Below are positions 21,048 through 32,637 of a stretch of 64,000 nucleotides of DNA, piece after piece (the stretch's first letter is position 1; each line of letters opens with the position of its first letter). Origin of the DNA: Trematomus loennbergii (lineage: Eukaryota > Chordata > Actinopteri > Perciformes > Nototheniidae). The DNA is taken from the NCBI GenBank assembly GCA_012861695.1, contig JAAOOA010000433.1:156001-220000 (forward strand), read 5' to 3'. The notes under the pieces are model-generated. The model was not told the DNA's origin, ran no database searches, and saw only the letters and a program-made list of their open reading frames with translations. A program made the translations under genes and the position numbers.

Positions 21048-21375
21048 TCAGGACTGGGAACACTGGTCTCTCCTCAGTGTCTCTGAGAGCGCAGTCTGGG
21101 AGCCCTGGGTGGCCTCACAGGTCACAGAGCCCACCTTCCTCCACTGATCTGCAGAGAACCTCAGGGTGCTGCTCCAGCTGTAGTGGGCGTCCTTCTCCAG
21201 CACCCGGGGCTCCTGCTCTCCTCCCAGCTGCTGCTGCTGCTGCTGCCGTCCACCTTCCAGGCCAGACTCCAGTCTGAGGGGAAGCCCTTGTTGGCCAGGC
21301 ACATGAGCGTGGCCTTCCCCTGCTGCAGCTCTTCTGTGGAGGGGGGCAGCACCGTCAGGGTGGGACGGACATCAC
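21048..21375 (-). pseudogene. IgL constant exon C3, one-base deletion
   Basis: This is the same C1-domain exon as C6, with acceptor at 21376 and stop at 21048-21050. One C is missing from the CACCCCGGGG run near 21203-21205, so the half before it and the half after it are in different frames. It also differs from C6 by Leu-to-Phe in STLRFS and Val-to-Gly in RKVGS. It is either broken or a homopolymer error. Confidence 0.93.
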
Positions 21376-21552
21376 CTAGGAGACACCAATCAGATTAGAG
21401 GACAGGGAGCACACAGCTGTCCATCAACCAGCAGACACTGGGACACCTTTACTGTGAGAGTGTTCTCCTTTAAGGACTTTCTGTCAGATGTTGGTTCTGC
21501 TCCATCAGTCTCTCACTCACACATTGTTTCACTTCCCTTTAAGAAGCCTCTC

Positions 21553-21560
21553 ATGCAAAT
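21553..21560. promoter_or_regulatory. Ig octamer ATGCAAAT in J–C intron, cluster 3
   Basis: This is an identical intronic octamer at the conserved position. The flanking intron (21376-22154) is otherwise non-coding. Confidence 0.6.
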
Positions 21561-22160
21561 CAGCACGGAGACACTTCATACAGAACCACCTGAAAATGTC
21601 ACACTACACTGGAAATAAAGTACAACATTAGGACACATTTTAAATAGTTGTGGTCTAAATCATCCAAAACCTGAACTCTACAAACCATCATTAAATTATT
21701 TAGTGGATAAATGAACAAATACGGGAAATGAAACAATCAATTGTGCTTAATGTGAATCTCAATAATTACCCAGTTTTACAAACTTTAAAATAATGTCTGA
21801 AAGAATTCAACACATTTTTAAATATCCATCGTTATCTTTACTCTGTTCAACCGTATTTAAAAACTGTATTCGTAATTTATTTGAAAACAGACGGGAGAAT
21901 GGAGAAAAAGTGAAGAATAAGTGAATGAAACATTAGCAGTTTCATCATTTCACATTTGAAGCTGTTTAAATGACAGCATGTTGGGAATGTATAAAGACAT
22001 TTCAGGAAAAGCTGCTCCGACTTAGGCTCAATGATGAAGAGAAATAAAGACATGAATACTAATACTATCTAAACATTACAATTAAAATAATATATATCTA
22101 TCTCTCAAACATTCTAACACAGAATTAAAACATCATATTAGTTTTTGTGCAGAAACTTAC

Positions 22161-22198
22161 TTCCAACATCCAGTCTGGTTCCTCCACCAAAAGTCCAC
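22161..22198 (-). CDS. IgL joining segment J3a ([12 protein letters not shown])
   Basis: The 38-nt J exon has a GTAAGT donor at 22155-22160, heptamer at 22199-22205, a 23-bp spacer and nonamer at 22229-22237. Frame and RSS are intact. It is separated from J3b by a 1.48-kb LINE. Confidence 0.92.
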
Positions 22199-22349
22199 CA
22201 CAGTGATACAAAGTCATTGAGCCGCCGTACAAAAACCTCTCACTGTAGAGAGACACGGCTCTCTGACTTTGACTCACTGAACTAAACCTACCAGCCCTCA
22301 AGATGCTACTTCACCATTACAGGTGGAAATAATGATTTATTCTGTTCAA

Positions 22350-23830
22350 GGCAAGGCAAGGCAAGGCAAGGCAAGTTTATTTATATAGCACCTTTCAACA
22401 CAAGGTAATTCAAAGTGCTTTACAAAAATGGAAGACATTTTAAAAATGGCATTTAAAATCAGTCATTAAAAAGAAAAGATAATAAAATAAACATTAAAAG
22501 AAAAAATACATGGATAAAAGTTAAAAGTTACAGTGCAGTTTAAGATGTGAATAGTTCAATTAAAAGCAGCGGCAAAAAGAAAAGTCTTCAGCCTGGATTT
22601 AAAAGTAGTAAGAGTTGCAGCGGACCTGCAGGTTTCTGGGAGTTTGTTCCAGATATTTGGAGCATAATAACTGAATGCTGCTTCTCCATGTTTAGTTCTG
22701 ACTCTGGGGACAGAAAGCTGACCAGTCCCTGAAGACCTGAGAGTTCTGGATGGTTCATAATTTAGCAGTAGGTCAGACATGTATTTTGGGCCTAAACCAT
22801 TCAAAGCTTTATAAACCAGCAACAATATTTTGAAATCTATTCTTTGACACACAGGAAGCCAGTGTAAGGACTTCAGAACAGGAGTGATGTGATCCACTTT
22901 CTTAGTGTTAGTGAGGACTCGAGCAGCGGCGTTCTGAATTAGCTGCAGCTTTCTAATAGATTTTTTAGTGAGGCCTGTAAAGACACCATTGCAGTAGTCG
23001 AGTCTACTGAAGATAAAAGCATGGACAAGTTTTTCCAAATCCTGCTGTGACATTAGTCCTTTAATCCTAGATATGTTCTTTAGGTGATAGTAGGCTGATT
23101 TAGTAACTGTTTTAATGTGACTGTTGAAACTCAGGTCAGAGTCCATGACTACACCTAGATTTCTGGCTTTATCTGTTGTTTTGAACATTGCAGACTGAAG
23201 CTCAGCGCTAACTTTTATACGTTCTGCCTTGGCTCCAAAAACCATTACCTCAGTTTTATCTTTGTTTAATTGGAGAAAGTTCTGACACATCCAGTCATTG
23301 ATTTGTTCAATGCACTTACTCAGTGTTTGAATTGGAGCATAATCTCCTGGTGAAATTGTTACGTAAATTTGTGTGTCATCCGCATAGCTATGGTAACTTA
23401 TTTTGTTGTTTTTCATTATCTGAGCCAGTGGTAGCATGTAGATGTTAAAGAGAAGAGGCCCCAAGATGGAGCCTTGAGGTACCCCACATGTCATATTTGT
23501 CAACTCAGATGTGTATTTACCTATAGAAACAAAGTTTTTTCTGTCCTTTAAGTAGGACTCAAACCAATTTAGAACTGTTGCCGAAAGTCCCACCCAGTTT
23601 TCTAGTCGGTCTAGTAATATGTTGTGGTCAACAGTGTCAAACGCAGCACTGAGATCTAATAATACTAACACTGAAGTTCTGCCACTGTCTGTGTTTAAGT
23701 GGATGTCATTGAAGACCTTTACAAGAGCAGTCTCAGTGCTGTGGTTTGGACGAAATCCTGACTGGAACACATCCAAACAGTTATTTAAATGCAAGAAGTT
23801 ACTCAACTGTTGAAATACAACTTTTTCAAA
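22350..23830 (-). mobile_element. 5'-truncated L2-like LINE with an open RT frame, between J3a and J3b
   Basis: The insertion is flanked by the 7-bp duplication TGTTCAA (22343-22349 and 23831-23837). Cluster 2 holds the empty site near 10494. The minus-strand frame 23806-22556 (416 codons) carries SGFRPNHSTETAL, VLLDLSAAFDTVDH, GVPQGSILGPLLF, catalytic SYADDTQIY and the C-terminal AFSYYAPNIWNKLPE motif. The endonuclease and N-terminal RT are missing. The 3' end is a GGCAAG repeat. It is in the same transcriptional direction as J and C. Confidence 0.93.
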
Positions 23831-24017
23831 TGTTCAATGTTTAACTCTCATTAAAAACATTTAAACGTCTTTTGCTGGAGTAAAGTTAGCCTCTTAGTTC
23901 AACATATTTATAAAAGTATGTATACAATAACATGGAGAGGCAACTATTTCTCCTAGTAAGCTGAATAAAAAGTACAACGAAAGAGAAATGGCTCTTATAA
24001 ATTAACATTTGACTTAC

Positions 24018-24056
24018 TTCCAACATCCAGTCTGGTTCCTCCACCGAAACGTGTAC
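24018..24056 (-). pseudogene. IgL joining segment J3b, one extra base
   Basis: Donor 24012-24017, heptamer 24057-24063 and nonamer 24087-24095 are intact. The J body is 39 nt instead of 38 because GAAAC replaces GAAC, which breaks the TFGGG frame. It could be a homopolymer error. Confidence 0.85.
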
Positions 24057-24684
24057 CACAGTGATACAAAGTCATTGAGCCGCCGTACAAAAACCTCTCG
24101 CTGTAGAGAGACACGGCTCTCTGACTTTGACACAAACAAACTCCAAACACATCCACGGTTACCCACTTTATATAATAACTGCTTACAATGTTTGAAACAG
24201 ATTCACAAACTATGGAGAAGTATTGAATCTTTTTTATGAGCTGTTATACATTTAAAAAGCAAAATACTCATATTGAATGAAGTACATGTAATGACGTTAT
24301 TCTTAAGAAGAACTCTGTAATCAATCGGGCAAAATGTAAATCATTGTCATTTTTATAAAGCTTTATTTTAGATTGTTGTGGAGGAAGAGAGCATTGATTC
24401 GAGTGGGAGTGAATTATAGGACAGTTTTAAATATTCTTTGGAAAGAGCAAGTGAGCCCTGACCCATTCCGGGCGGCAGTGCCCTTGAGCAGGGCACCGAA
24501 CCCCCAAGTGCTCCCTGGCACATGCTCCTGTGCACCTATGTACTTGTAAGGTGTGTGTGTGTATAAAGAACACAGAGTGGAAACTGAATGTTCCCCAGGG
24601 GAGGTCCATCTTCTTCATCTTCTTTTGGTGATCAATAATCCAGGTCCCTGTTGGAGTCAGTCAGAGCATTTCCATAGAGAGACA

Positions 24685-24730
24685 CTTTGCATCAGCAGCA
24701 CCATGCTCCAGTGCTCTGGGACACTTTATA
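24685..24730 (+). promoter_or_regulatory. V3 promoter: near-octamer and TATA-like box
   Basis: CTTTGCAT at 24685-24692 and TTTATA at 24725-24730, with spacing as in the other V genes. Confidence 0.7.
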
Positions 24731-24810
24731 GTCCTGAGAGTTGAACACTGGATGACTGACAGCTGTCCTTCATGACAACAGAAGCCACAGGAATCCTCCT
24801 CATCAAGAAC

Positions 24811-25278
24811 ATGACTTTGATCTGCGTCCTCATCTGGACTCTCCTCTGCTGCTGCTTCACAGGTAAAGTCCAGAGAATCAAAGTCCTCTCCTCTGTGAAC
24901 ATCCGTCCCTCTGAGATGAAGCGGACAAAACCATGACGCTGCTTTATGTCTTTGTCTCTGTATCCTCAGAGTCCAGAGGCCAGGTCACAGTGACTCAGCT
25001 GGAGCAGTGAGCTCTGCTCCGGGACGCTCCGTCTCCATCGCATGTAGGACCAGTCAGATATTTATAATGAACTATTTAGCCTGGTACCAACAGAGAGATG
25101 GAGGAACTCCTAAACTGCTCATTAAGCAACTAGCACTCGAGAAACAGGGATTTCAGACCGTTTTACAGGCAGTGGATCAAACTCTGACTTCACTCTGACC
25201 ATCAGTGGAGTCCAGACTGATGATGCAGCAGTTTACTACTGTCAGAGTGGACATCCATCAACAGTCAGTGGGTGTTCA
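24811..25278 (+). pseudogene. IgL variable segment V3, breaks in FR1 and CDR2
   Basis: The leader exon is 24811-24862 and the V exon 24970-25278. One base is lost in FR1 (CAGCTGG for CAGTCTGG, near 24997), giving TGA at 25008-25010. CDR1 (SQIFIMNYLA) is in frame with its neighbours, but CDR2 is one base short, so FR3 is shifted again. Both Cys codons and the WYQQ motif exist in the nucleotide sequence. It is a pseudogene or suffers consensus error. Confidence 0.92.
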
Positions 25279-25306
25279 CACAGTGAAAAAGCGTCGTACA
25301 AAAACC
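25279..25306 (+). other. V3 recombination signal (12-RSS)
   Basis: Heptamer 25279-25285, 12-bp spacer and nonamer 25298-25306 are consensus. Confidence 0.97.
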
Positions 25307-25383
25307 TCCCTCAGTCAGACTGAACAGGAACTGAACTGACTGCTGCAGCTGGAAGCTACTGCAGAGACTGATACACTTCACTG

Positions 25384-25547
<164 letters not shown>

Positions 25548-25558
25548 GCTGCCATGCG

Positions 25559-25586
25559 TCCCTAACCTAACCCTAACCCTAACCCT
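25559..25586. repeat. Interstitial telomere-type repeat (CCCTAA)n
   Basis: Three to four CCCTAA units, one of them imperfect, lie directly beyond the CA tract. It is short and may be a repair scar or chance microsatellite. Confidence 0.85.
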
Positions 25587-25648
25587 TGAGGAAGAAAGAT
25601 CAGAGTCTCAAGCCTCTTCTCAGAGTAACACAACTGTAAAAGTATCTT

Positions 25649-25713
25649 CTGTGTAGAGAGACACGGCTCTCTGACTTTGACACAAACAAACTCACCAAAC
25701 ACATCCACAGTTT
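25649..25713. repeat. Orphan J-flank remnant
   Basis: The sequence TGTAGAGAGACACGGCTCTCTGACTTTGACACAAACAAACTC and onward matches the segment just upstream of each second J (for example 10764-10820). The RSS and J that should precede it are absent. It is a relic of a further, deleted cluster or of a rearranged duplication. Confidence 0.8.
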
Positions 25714-25725
25714 ACTCAGTTTATT

Positions 25726-26190
25726 CAGTGCTTGAATTGGGCCGGTACTCACCGGTACACAGTACCGGGACTTCTGATTTGTACCCATCTGCGTACCGTT
25801 ACTTCTTACTGTGTACCGGCAGAGATCTCACACCCTGTAATGGCGTCTCAGCTCTGTTCCACAATGTCAAAATCCTCTTTGGTTTTCTCTCATCTCTTTC
25901 ACAGGATGAATTATCAACAGCAGGAAATGCTGCTATGTCATTTATTCACCAGCAGATGGAGTCAGGATGTCTTTCAGAGGTACTTTGGTATTCAGTTCAG
26001 GAGATGACTTTGGACAGGTATCTGTGTGAAGAGAAGCACTAAAGGTTAAACACATTTTAATCAAATATTAGTTTTCTCATGACATAAACATGAAAATGCT
26101 CCTAAAATGCAACAAACATTACATGGTGTTATATTTTAGTAGAACAAGGGTTGACCTGGCTGACTTGTTAAACCCATTTGTCACTGTAAA
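25726..26190. mobile_element. Probable hAT fragment (CAGTGCTTGAATTGG end)
   Basis: It begins with CAGTGCTTGAATTGGGCCGG, a hAT-like terminal repeat, and contains mirrored GGTAC/GTACC motifs. The opposite end was not found and no transposase is visible. Confidence 0.35.
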
Positions 26191-26195
26191 ATATA

Positions 26196-26452
26196 CAGTA
26201 CCGGTCAAAAGTTTGGACACACCTTCTCATTCAATGGTTTTTGTTGATTTAAAAATGTTTCTACTTTGTAGATTAATACTGAAGACATCAAAACTATCAA
26301 AGAACACATGGAATGGGAAAGTGTTAAAAAATCCAGAATATGATTCATATTTTAGATTCTTCAAAGTAGCCCCCTTTTGCCTTGATGACAGCTTTGCACA
26401 CTCTTGGCTTCTCTCAGTCAGCTTCATGAGGTCGTCACCTGGAATGGTTTTG
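26196..26452 (-). mobile_element. Tc1/mariner fragment
   Basis: The terminal repeat starts after TA with CAGTACCGGTCAAAAGTTTG and ACACACCTTCTCATTCAATGG, a widely seen fish Tc1 end. The reverse strand includes transposase C-terminal-like sequence (DDLMKLTERSQECAKL). The element is truncated at about 26452. Confidence 0.75.
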
Positions 26453-27399
26453 AATTGAATTGGAGGCTGTGGCTCAGTGGATATTATGATGGAGATGGAC
26501 CTCCCCTGCGTTATGGTGTAAATATAACCTATCTACCAATTGGATCAAATATAAAAGTCAGCCGAATTAGTATTGATACTGCAAGGAGACGTATTGTGTG
26601 AAAAGAATTGTAAGATGTTGTTTAATTGCTGATATATTTATGATCCACGTCACGTTTTCAGTTTTGGCGGCAGTTCTTCCTGTTTGTCCAGAAGTCTTCT
26701 CATCTGGGCTCTATAAATACAGAACTACGGCAGATATGTAATATTTAATGCAGCCGAACCGTGTATTACAATGCCGTTATGTGATGACTTTCAAAGAGAA
26801 AAGCAAGCACACTCGGAATAAAGTATTATTATTATTTTTTTTTTAATTCGGATTTCACATCAACAGTAAGTCCGGTTAACTAAAATGTCCGTGCGGAACA
26901 ATACCCCCAACCCAGCGCCATATAGATATTATACGGCTCTGCCCCAACCCATAGATCCGTGGGTGAATAATGTCAATCACCACATTACACACATCCCTTC
27001 ACATTTACATTTTAATTTACATTAAAGTATTTCGTGAGGCCTTCTAAAATATTTTTAAACATAATTAGGGTTGTAGTTGAAGAGTTTGTAAATTGCGTTG
27101 CCTGGCAACGCAATCGCACAGCGCCACGTCCGTTAATTCCACATCCACACCAGTCTATGATCCACACACATGGATTAACATTGATTTAATACATTAATGT
27201 AGCCTTTGTTTCTGCTAAAAGAGGTGTTGACCAGCTAGGGCAACAAGAAAATCGGCGAAATCGAGTGTGACGATTAAAAAATAAATTAAAAACATCTAAT
27301 TTTGACAATAAAAACCGACCAATAGGCGCGGTAGACCATTTGCTTGGCACTTCCGGGTATTTCTCCACTGGTTGGGCCATGTTAACAATACCGTGTAAC
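26453..27399. other. Spacer after cluster 3, nothing firm recognised
   Basis: A short SINE-head-like phrase (GGAGGCTGTGGCTCAGTGG) begins near 26460 but soon decays. The remainder is AT-rich with scattered short frames and no domain that can be named. Confidence 0.4.
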
Positions 27400-27529
27400 T
27401 GTCACGTTTGAAGGGACGAAACCGTGACATATTCACGTCTCCCAGCATGGTAGATCGTCACATGTTCACGTCTTGCCGTGATACCGGGTTGGTTTTATGA
27501 CAGACCTGGTTATCACAATATGCCCCCCC

Positions 27530-28600
27530 TTGCTATCTCACAAAATAAAAGTGTCACATTCATGAAACTTGCTCCATTCATTGGTACTAGTCCAACAACT
27601 ATACCCTGAAAAATGGTTGAGGGTGGGAATAATATAAACATCTTTTGGGGGGGGGTGCATTTTATGACAGGCCTGGTTTATCAACCGAGTCAGAAATAAA
27701 ACAAATATGGAGTGAGCGCTAGTCCTGCAATTGTCCAACACATTTACATACACACAGTAATTAATAATACATGTTGAATGAAATAAAGAAATAAAGTGAC
27801 ATATTATCCATACTAAAATTGTGTACATTATCACACATAAAATAAACATTCACTCCAAAATAATGACTATCATCCAATATTGTTTTAACTCCATCATAAC
27901 CTTTAAATTACAACAGGATTGTTTGGTCATTATTTTGGAGTGTTTTGGAGATGGAGATAAATCATGGGTCAAAATTGACCCGCGAACACCATGAACGGTA
28001 ACAGCTTTCGAACACAACACAAGGGTTAAAGATGAATATGACATGTTGTTCACACTGACTTTGATTGCTTACCATGTCACTGGACTCTAATCTTCTAAAT
28101 GAATGTTTATTTTATGTGTGATAATGTACACAATTTTAGTATGGATAATATGTCACTTTATTTCTTTATTTCATTCAACATGTATTATTAATTACTGTGT
28201 GTATGTAAATGTGTTGGACAATTGCAGGACTAGCCCTCACTCCATATTTGTTTTTTTGACTCGGATGATAAACCAGGCCTGTCATAAAATGCACCCCCCA
28301 AAAAAATATGTTTCTATTAATCCCACCCTCAAGCCTTTTTCAGGGTATAGTTGTATGACTAGTACCAATGAATGGAGCAAGTTTCATGAATGTGACCCTT
28401 TATTTTGTAAGATATGAAGGGGGGGCAAATTGTGATAACCAGGCCTGTCATAAAATGCACCCCCCCCCCCAAAAGATGTTTGTATAAATCCCACCCTCAA
28501 GCATTTTTCAGGGTATAGTTGTAGGACTAGTACCAATGAATGGAGCAAGTTTCATGAATGTGACACTTTTATTTTGTAAGATAGCAAGGGGTGCATAACG
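27530..28600. repeat. Foldback structure with ~320-bp inverted arms
   Basis: The left arm (about 27535-27850) and right arm (about 28100-28420) are inverted copies around a loop of about 250 bp. A third, direct partial copy of the right arm lies at about 28430-28590. The arms translate to the same peptide on opposite strands because they are copies, not genes. G/C homopolymers mark the arm bases. It is probably a DNA-transposon derivative spanning about 27400-28995. Confidence 0.85.
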
Positions 28601-28996
28601 TGGCAAAAATATGCTGACAAAGACTATTTAACATTTGTAAACATATATTTTGATTATTATATGACAAATATGTAAAATTAAACAATACATTTTAAAGCAC
28701 GTGTATACAGACAGGACGTAACAATAATAAGAAAAACAAAAACTGAAAAGGAAGTGACGAATGAATTTCCACACCACTTCCATCAAATACGGAGCGAAAA
28801 GTTTAACCACAAGAATCAAGACTATATGAGCTACCACTAAACAACTCACAGTCTGAAAATTACCATTAATAAAAACCCTGAATGTTTACTTTTCGTTTTA
28901 AACATCGTTTTAAGGTGTAAACGTGTCATTTAGAAATGCGTGCTCCCGTGACAAGGGGGGCATTTCATGATGGGGGTGCATAATTTGACACAACAC
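28601..28996. other. Non-coding tail of the foldback region
   Basis: AT-rich sequence that ends in TGGGGGTGCATAATTTGACAC, which resembles the base of the arms. No gene is recognised. Confidence 0.4.
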
Positions 28997-29184
28997 CGGT
29001 ACTGCGGTCAACTCAGCCGTCTCTCACGTTTGCTTTGTCAAATCAGCAGCTCTTCATTTTTGAGTGCGCAATTAATCGCGCCCGAGAAGCGGCACTGACG
29101 CTAGTAGTAGGCTACAAGAGTAACATAATGCATGCTTTTTCTGCTTTATTTGCGATACAAATAATTTGTACCATAAGTTCTTAA
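28997..29184. repeat. R1 repeat copy (left part)
   Basis: It contains the CTGCGGTCAACTCAGCCGTC end and ACCATAAGTTCTTAA. It continues at 30355-30417 after the piggyBac-like insertion. Confidence 0.75.
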
Positions 29185-30354
29185 CCTCTTAAGCACGGCG
29201 GTCCCCCCATTGGACCCCTCCCACCGTTTTGTTTTCGAGATAATGTCTCAGGGCTTCTTAACATTTATGAAACTATTAATGTGTAGCACCAGATTAACGG
29301 GAAGAATCTCAGCTAACTGAAGATATGAACCATTTTTACCAAAACAAAACACAAGTCTCATAAGAAGGGTCTAAATGACCCTTGAGCGAAAAAATTCTAA
29401 CGCACTGTGGCACACAATTCAAGATAAAGATACCCTTATTACTTATCGTAGCTGCACATACAATATAGCCTATTAAAGCTGAGACTCCACTGATTATTTA
29501 GGTATAGTATCATCACTGAGCGATCCGTACTTGCGACATGGAAGCAAACACAGACATCACAACACGTATACGGAGCTTTTACGGCAGATCGTCTCACCGT
29601 AGCTGTCAATTAGGTCAAAAGACGTGTTCAATGGCATTAAAACGAAAAAAAAAAATGCTACAACTGTTGATCCATAGGTTTATAATGTACCTGTGCCTTT
29701 GAAGAAATTATTTATAATCCATAATTCCATTTTTTATGTAAAAATCGGAGCGGAAAAGTTAGCTGCTAATGGTAGCCACCAGAGTGTATGCAGCTTCCGG
29801 TTTTGGTAACGCGTCACTCTCACTCCTTATTTGTTAACGTTTTGGTGTGTATATAACTTTCCCTCGATTCCATTGGCTCTAGCGGTTATAAAGAGATTTC
29901 ATTCATCAAAATCGAGCAAGGGGGGCCAGAGATAGGTCAAATCCACCCAAATGACCACAGAAGTGGGGGTTTTTGGCTAAATCTCTCTAAAAAGGTCAAA
30001 TTTCACTTGTTTTGCATCAATCTTGATACAGGGTACTTATTATATGTTGTACTTTGGATTCCTAAAGCTTTTAGTCTACTAACCCATCATCCAAGGGTAG
30101 TTTTCACTATCTGTAAAAATAATTTTGGACAGACACTATAATTTACAGTTTTTTACGATGTAAAATCTGAATTTTCTTTAAAATAAAAAACATCTATATT
30201 GATTCTGACTTTTCTACATCCAACTCACAGGTTTATAATTACTTTGAGAAAAAATGATTAATTTAACCCTTTTAGAAGGGAAGATATGGTCATTTGTTCT
30301 GGGAATGTCATTTTCGAGCCTGAGACCTGAAAAACAGGCTCAGGGCTTAACAGG
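29185..30354. mobile_element. piggyBac-like non-autonomous element (1.17 kb)
   Basis: Both sides are flanked by TTAA (29181-29184 and 30355-30358). The terminal repeats read CCTCTTAAGC at the left and, from the other strand, CCTGTTAAGC at the right. The empty R1 sequence with a single TTAA is seen in reverse at about 15430-15455. There is no transposase frame. TTAA target and CCT-type ends are features of piggyBac elements. Confidence 0.85.
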
Positions 30355-31134
30355 TTAATAAAACTGACACTGTTTGACTCAGTCCTAGTTTGACTGCTGC
30401 CAACAATAAAATGAAGTATGCCAGATGTGTGTAAATTACTGTTCATGGTAATTTGAAAACAAATGCATTGACACAGCTAAGGTGATAAATAGTCTTTGTT
30501 TTCATATAATATCAGTTTTAATTCAATCAGCAAAAATCTTTTCATTTAATAATTCCGCAGTTGTACTGTGTCCATTCAATAATATTTAAGGTCATCTTAA
30601 TTTAGATTGATGTTATATGACTTCAGCAGATGACACCCTGCTTTTATTTCTGGTCCTGAAAATATTTTAAGTAGAATATTTAATTCATATGTTGTAAGAT
30701 TCAAGTTTAACAACACATGAAAATCACACATGGATGTACTTAAACATTAGTGATAAGAGAGAGCTTTGTGGTTTACCATGATGTTCATACTATATTTATT
30801 GGAACCAATTTGTATTAACAAAGATAAAACTAGAATGATTCCAGAAGTATAACCAAACCCAAAGATCATTAAAAAGTAATATGGGAAATATTGACTTGGT
30901 AATGTTTTGACTTTTGTGAATGAATGTGAATAAGGTTACTTTTATATATAATATCTCACAGAAATGTAATCAGAAGACATGTCACTTTTATAATACACAC
31001 ATTAATCTTTATTATTTTAAAATGTTGAAACCATCGACACAAGCAAAAACAGGTTGATGTTGAAACATGTCCTGAGAGCCAGAGAGCAGACTGAGAGCAG
31101 TGTGAGAGAGAAAGCAGAGTCCCAGTGAGTCAGC

Positions 31135-31462
31135 TCAGGACTGGGAACACTGGTCTCTCCTCAGTGTCTCTGAGAGCGCAGTCTGGGAGCCCTGGGTGGC
31201 CTCACAGGTCACAGAGACCACCTTCCTCCACTGATCTGCAGAGAGCCTCAGGGTGCTGCTCCAGCTGTAGTGGGCGTCCTTCTCCAGCACCCCGGGGCTC
31301 CTGCTCTCCTCCCAGCTGCTGCTGCTGCTGCTGCCGTCCACCTTCCAGGCCAGACTCCAGTCTGAGGGGAAGCCCTTGTTGGCCAGGCACATGAGCGTGG
31401 CCTTCCCCTGCTGCAGCTCTTCTGTGGAGGGGGCAGCACCGTCAGGGTGGGACGGACATCAC
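31135..31462 (-). pseudogene. IgL constant exon C4, one-base deletion near its start
   Basis: The C1-domain exon has stop at 31135-31137 and acceptor after 31462. Everything from ATLMC to the C-terminal CSQS is one intact frame. One G is missing from the GGGGGG run at 31428-31433, which shifts the first 12-13 codons. A homopolymer error is quite possible. Confidence 0.93.
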
Positions 31463-31640
31463 CTAGGAGACACCAATCAGATTAGAGGACAGGGAGCACA
31501 CAGCTGTCCATCAACCAGCAGACACTGGGACACCTTTACTGTGAGAGTGTTTCTCCTTTAAGGAGTTTCTGTCAGATGTTGGTTCTGCTCCATCAGTCTC
31601 TCACTCACACATTGTTTCACTTCCCTTTAAGAAGCCTCTC

Positions 31641-31648
31641 ATGCAAAT
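31641..31648. promoter_or_regulatory. Ig octamer ATGCAAAT in J–C intron, cluster 4
   Basis: Conserved intronic octamer. The intron (31463-32243) is otherwise non-coding. Confidence 0.6.
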
Positions 31649-32249
31649 CAGCACGGAGACACTTCATACAGAACACCTGAAATATGTCAGACTACACTGG
31701 AAATAAAGTACAACATTAGGACACATTTTAAATAGTTGTGGTCTAAATCATCCAAAACCTGAACTCTACAAACCATCATTAAATTATTTAGTGGATAAAT
31801 GAACAAATACGGGAAATGAAACAATCAATTGTGTTTAATGTGAATCTCAATAATTACCCAGTTTTACAAACTTTAAAATAATGTCTGAAAGAATTCAACA
31901 CATTTTTTAAATATCCATCGTTATCTTTACTCTGTTCAACCGTATTTAAAAACTGTATTCGTAATTTATTTGAAAACAGACGGGAGAATCGAGAAAAAGT
32001 AAGAATAAGTGAATGAAACATTAGCAGTTTCATCATTTCACATTTGAAGCTGTTTAAATGACAGCATGTTGGGAATGTATAAAGACATTTCAGGAAAAGC
32101 TGCTCCGACTTAGGCTCAATGATGAAGAGAAATAAAGACATGAATACTAATACTATCTAAACATTACAATTAAAATAATATATATCTATCTCTCAAACAT
32201 TCTAACACAGAATTAAAACATCATATTTAGTTTTTGTGCAGAAACTTAC

Positions 32250-32287
32250 TTCCAACATCCAGTCTGGTTCCTCCACCAAAAGTCCAC
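32250..32287 (-). CDS. IgL joining segment J4a ([12 protein letters not shown])
   Basis: 38-nt J exon; donor 32244-32249, heptamer 32288-32294, 23-bp spacer, nonamer 32318-32326. Intact. Confidence 0.93.
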
Positions 32288-32599
32288 CACAGTGATACAA
32301 AGTCATTGAGCCGCCGTACAAAAACCTCTCACTGTAGAGAGACACGGCTCTCTGACTTTGACTCACTGAACTAAACCTACCAGCCCTCAAGATGCTACTT
32401 CACCATTACAGGTGGAAATAATGATTTATTCTCTGTTCAATGTTTAACTCTCATAAAACATTTAAACGTCTTTTGCTGGAGTAAAGTTAGCCTCTTAGTT
32501 CAACATATTTATAAAAGTATGTATACAATAACATGCAGTAAGCTGAATAAAAAGTACAACGAAAGAGAAATTGCTCTTATAAATTAACATTTGACTTAC

Positions 32600-32637
32600 T
32601 TCCAACATCCAGTCTGGTTCCTCCACCGAACGTGTAC
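32600..32637 (-). CDS. IgL joining segment J4b ([12 protein letters not shown])
   Basis: 38-nt J exon; donor 32594-32599, heptamer 32638-32644, 23-bp spacer, nonamer 32668-32676. Intact. Confidence 0.93.

Noticed and set aside
27538..28417. Two nearly identical 103-104-residue frames on opposite strands
   Set aside because: They are the two arms of an inverted repeat. No homology recognised, and indels differ between arms.
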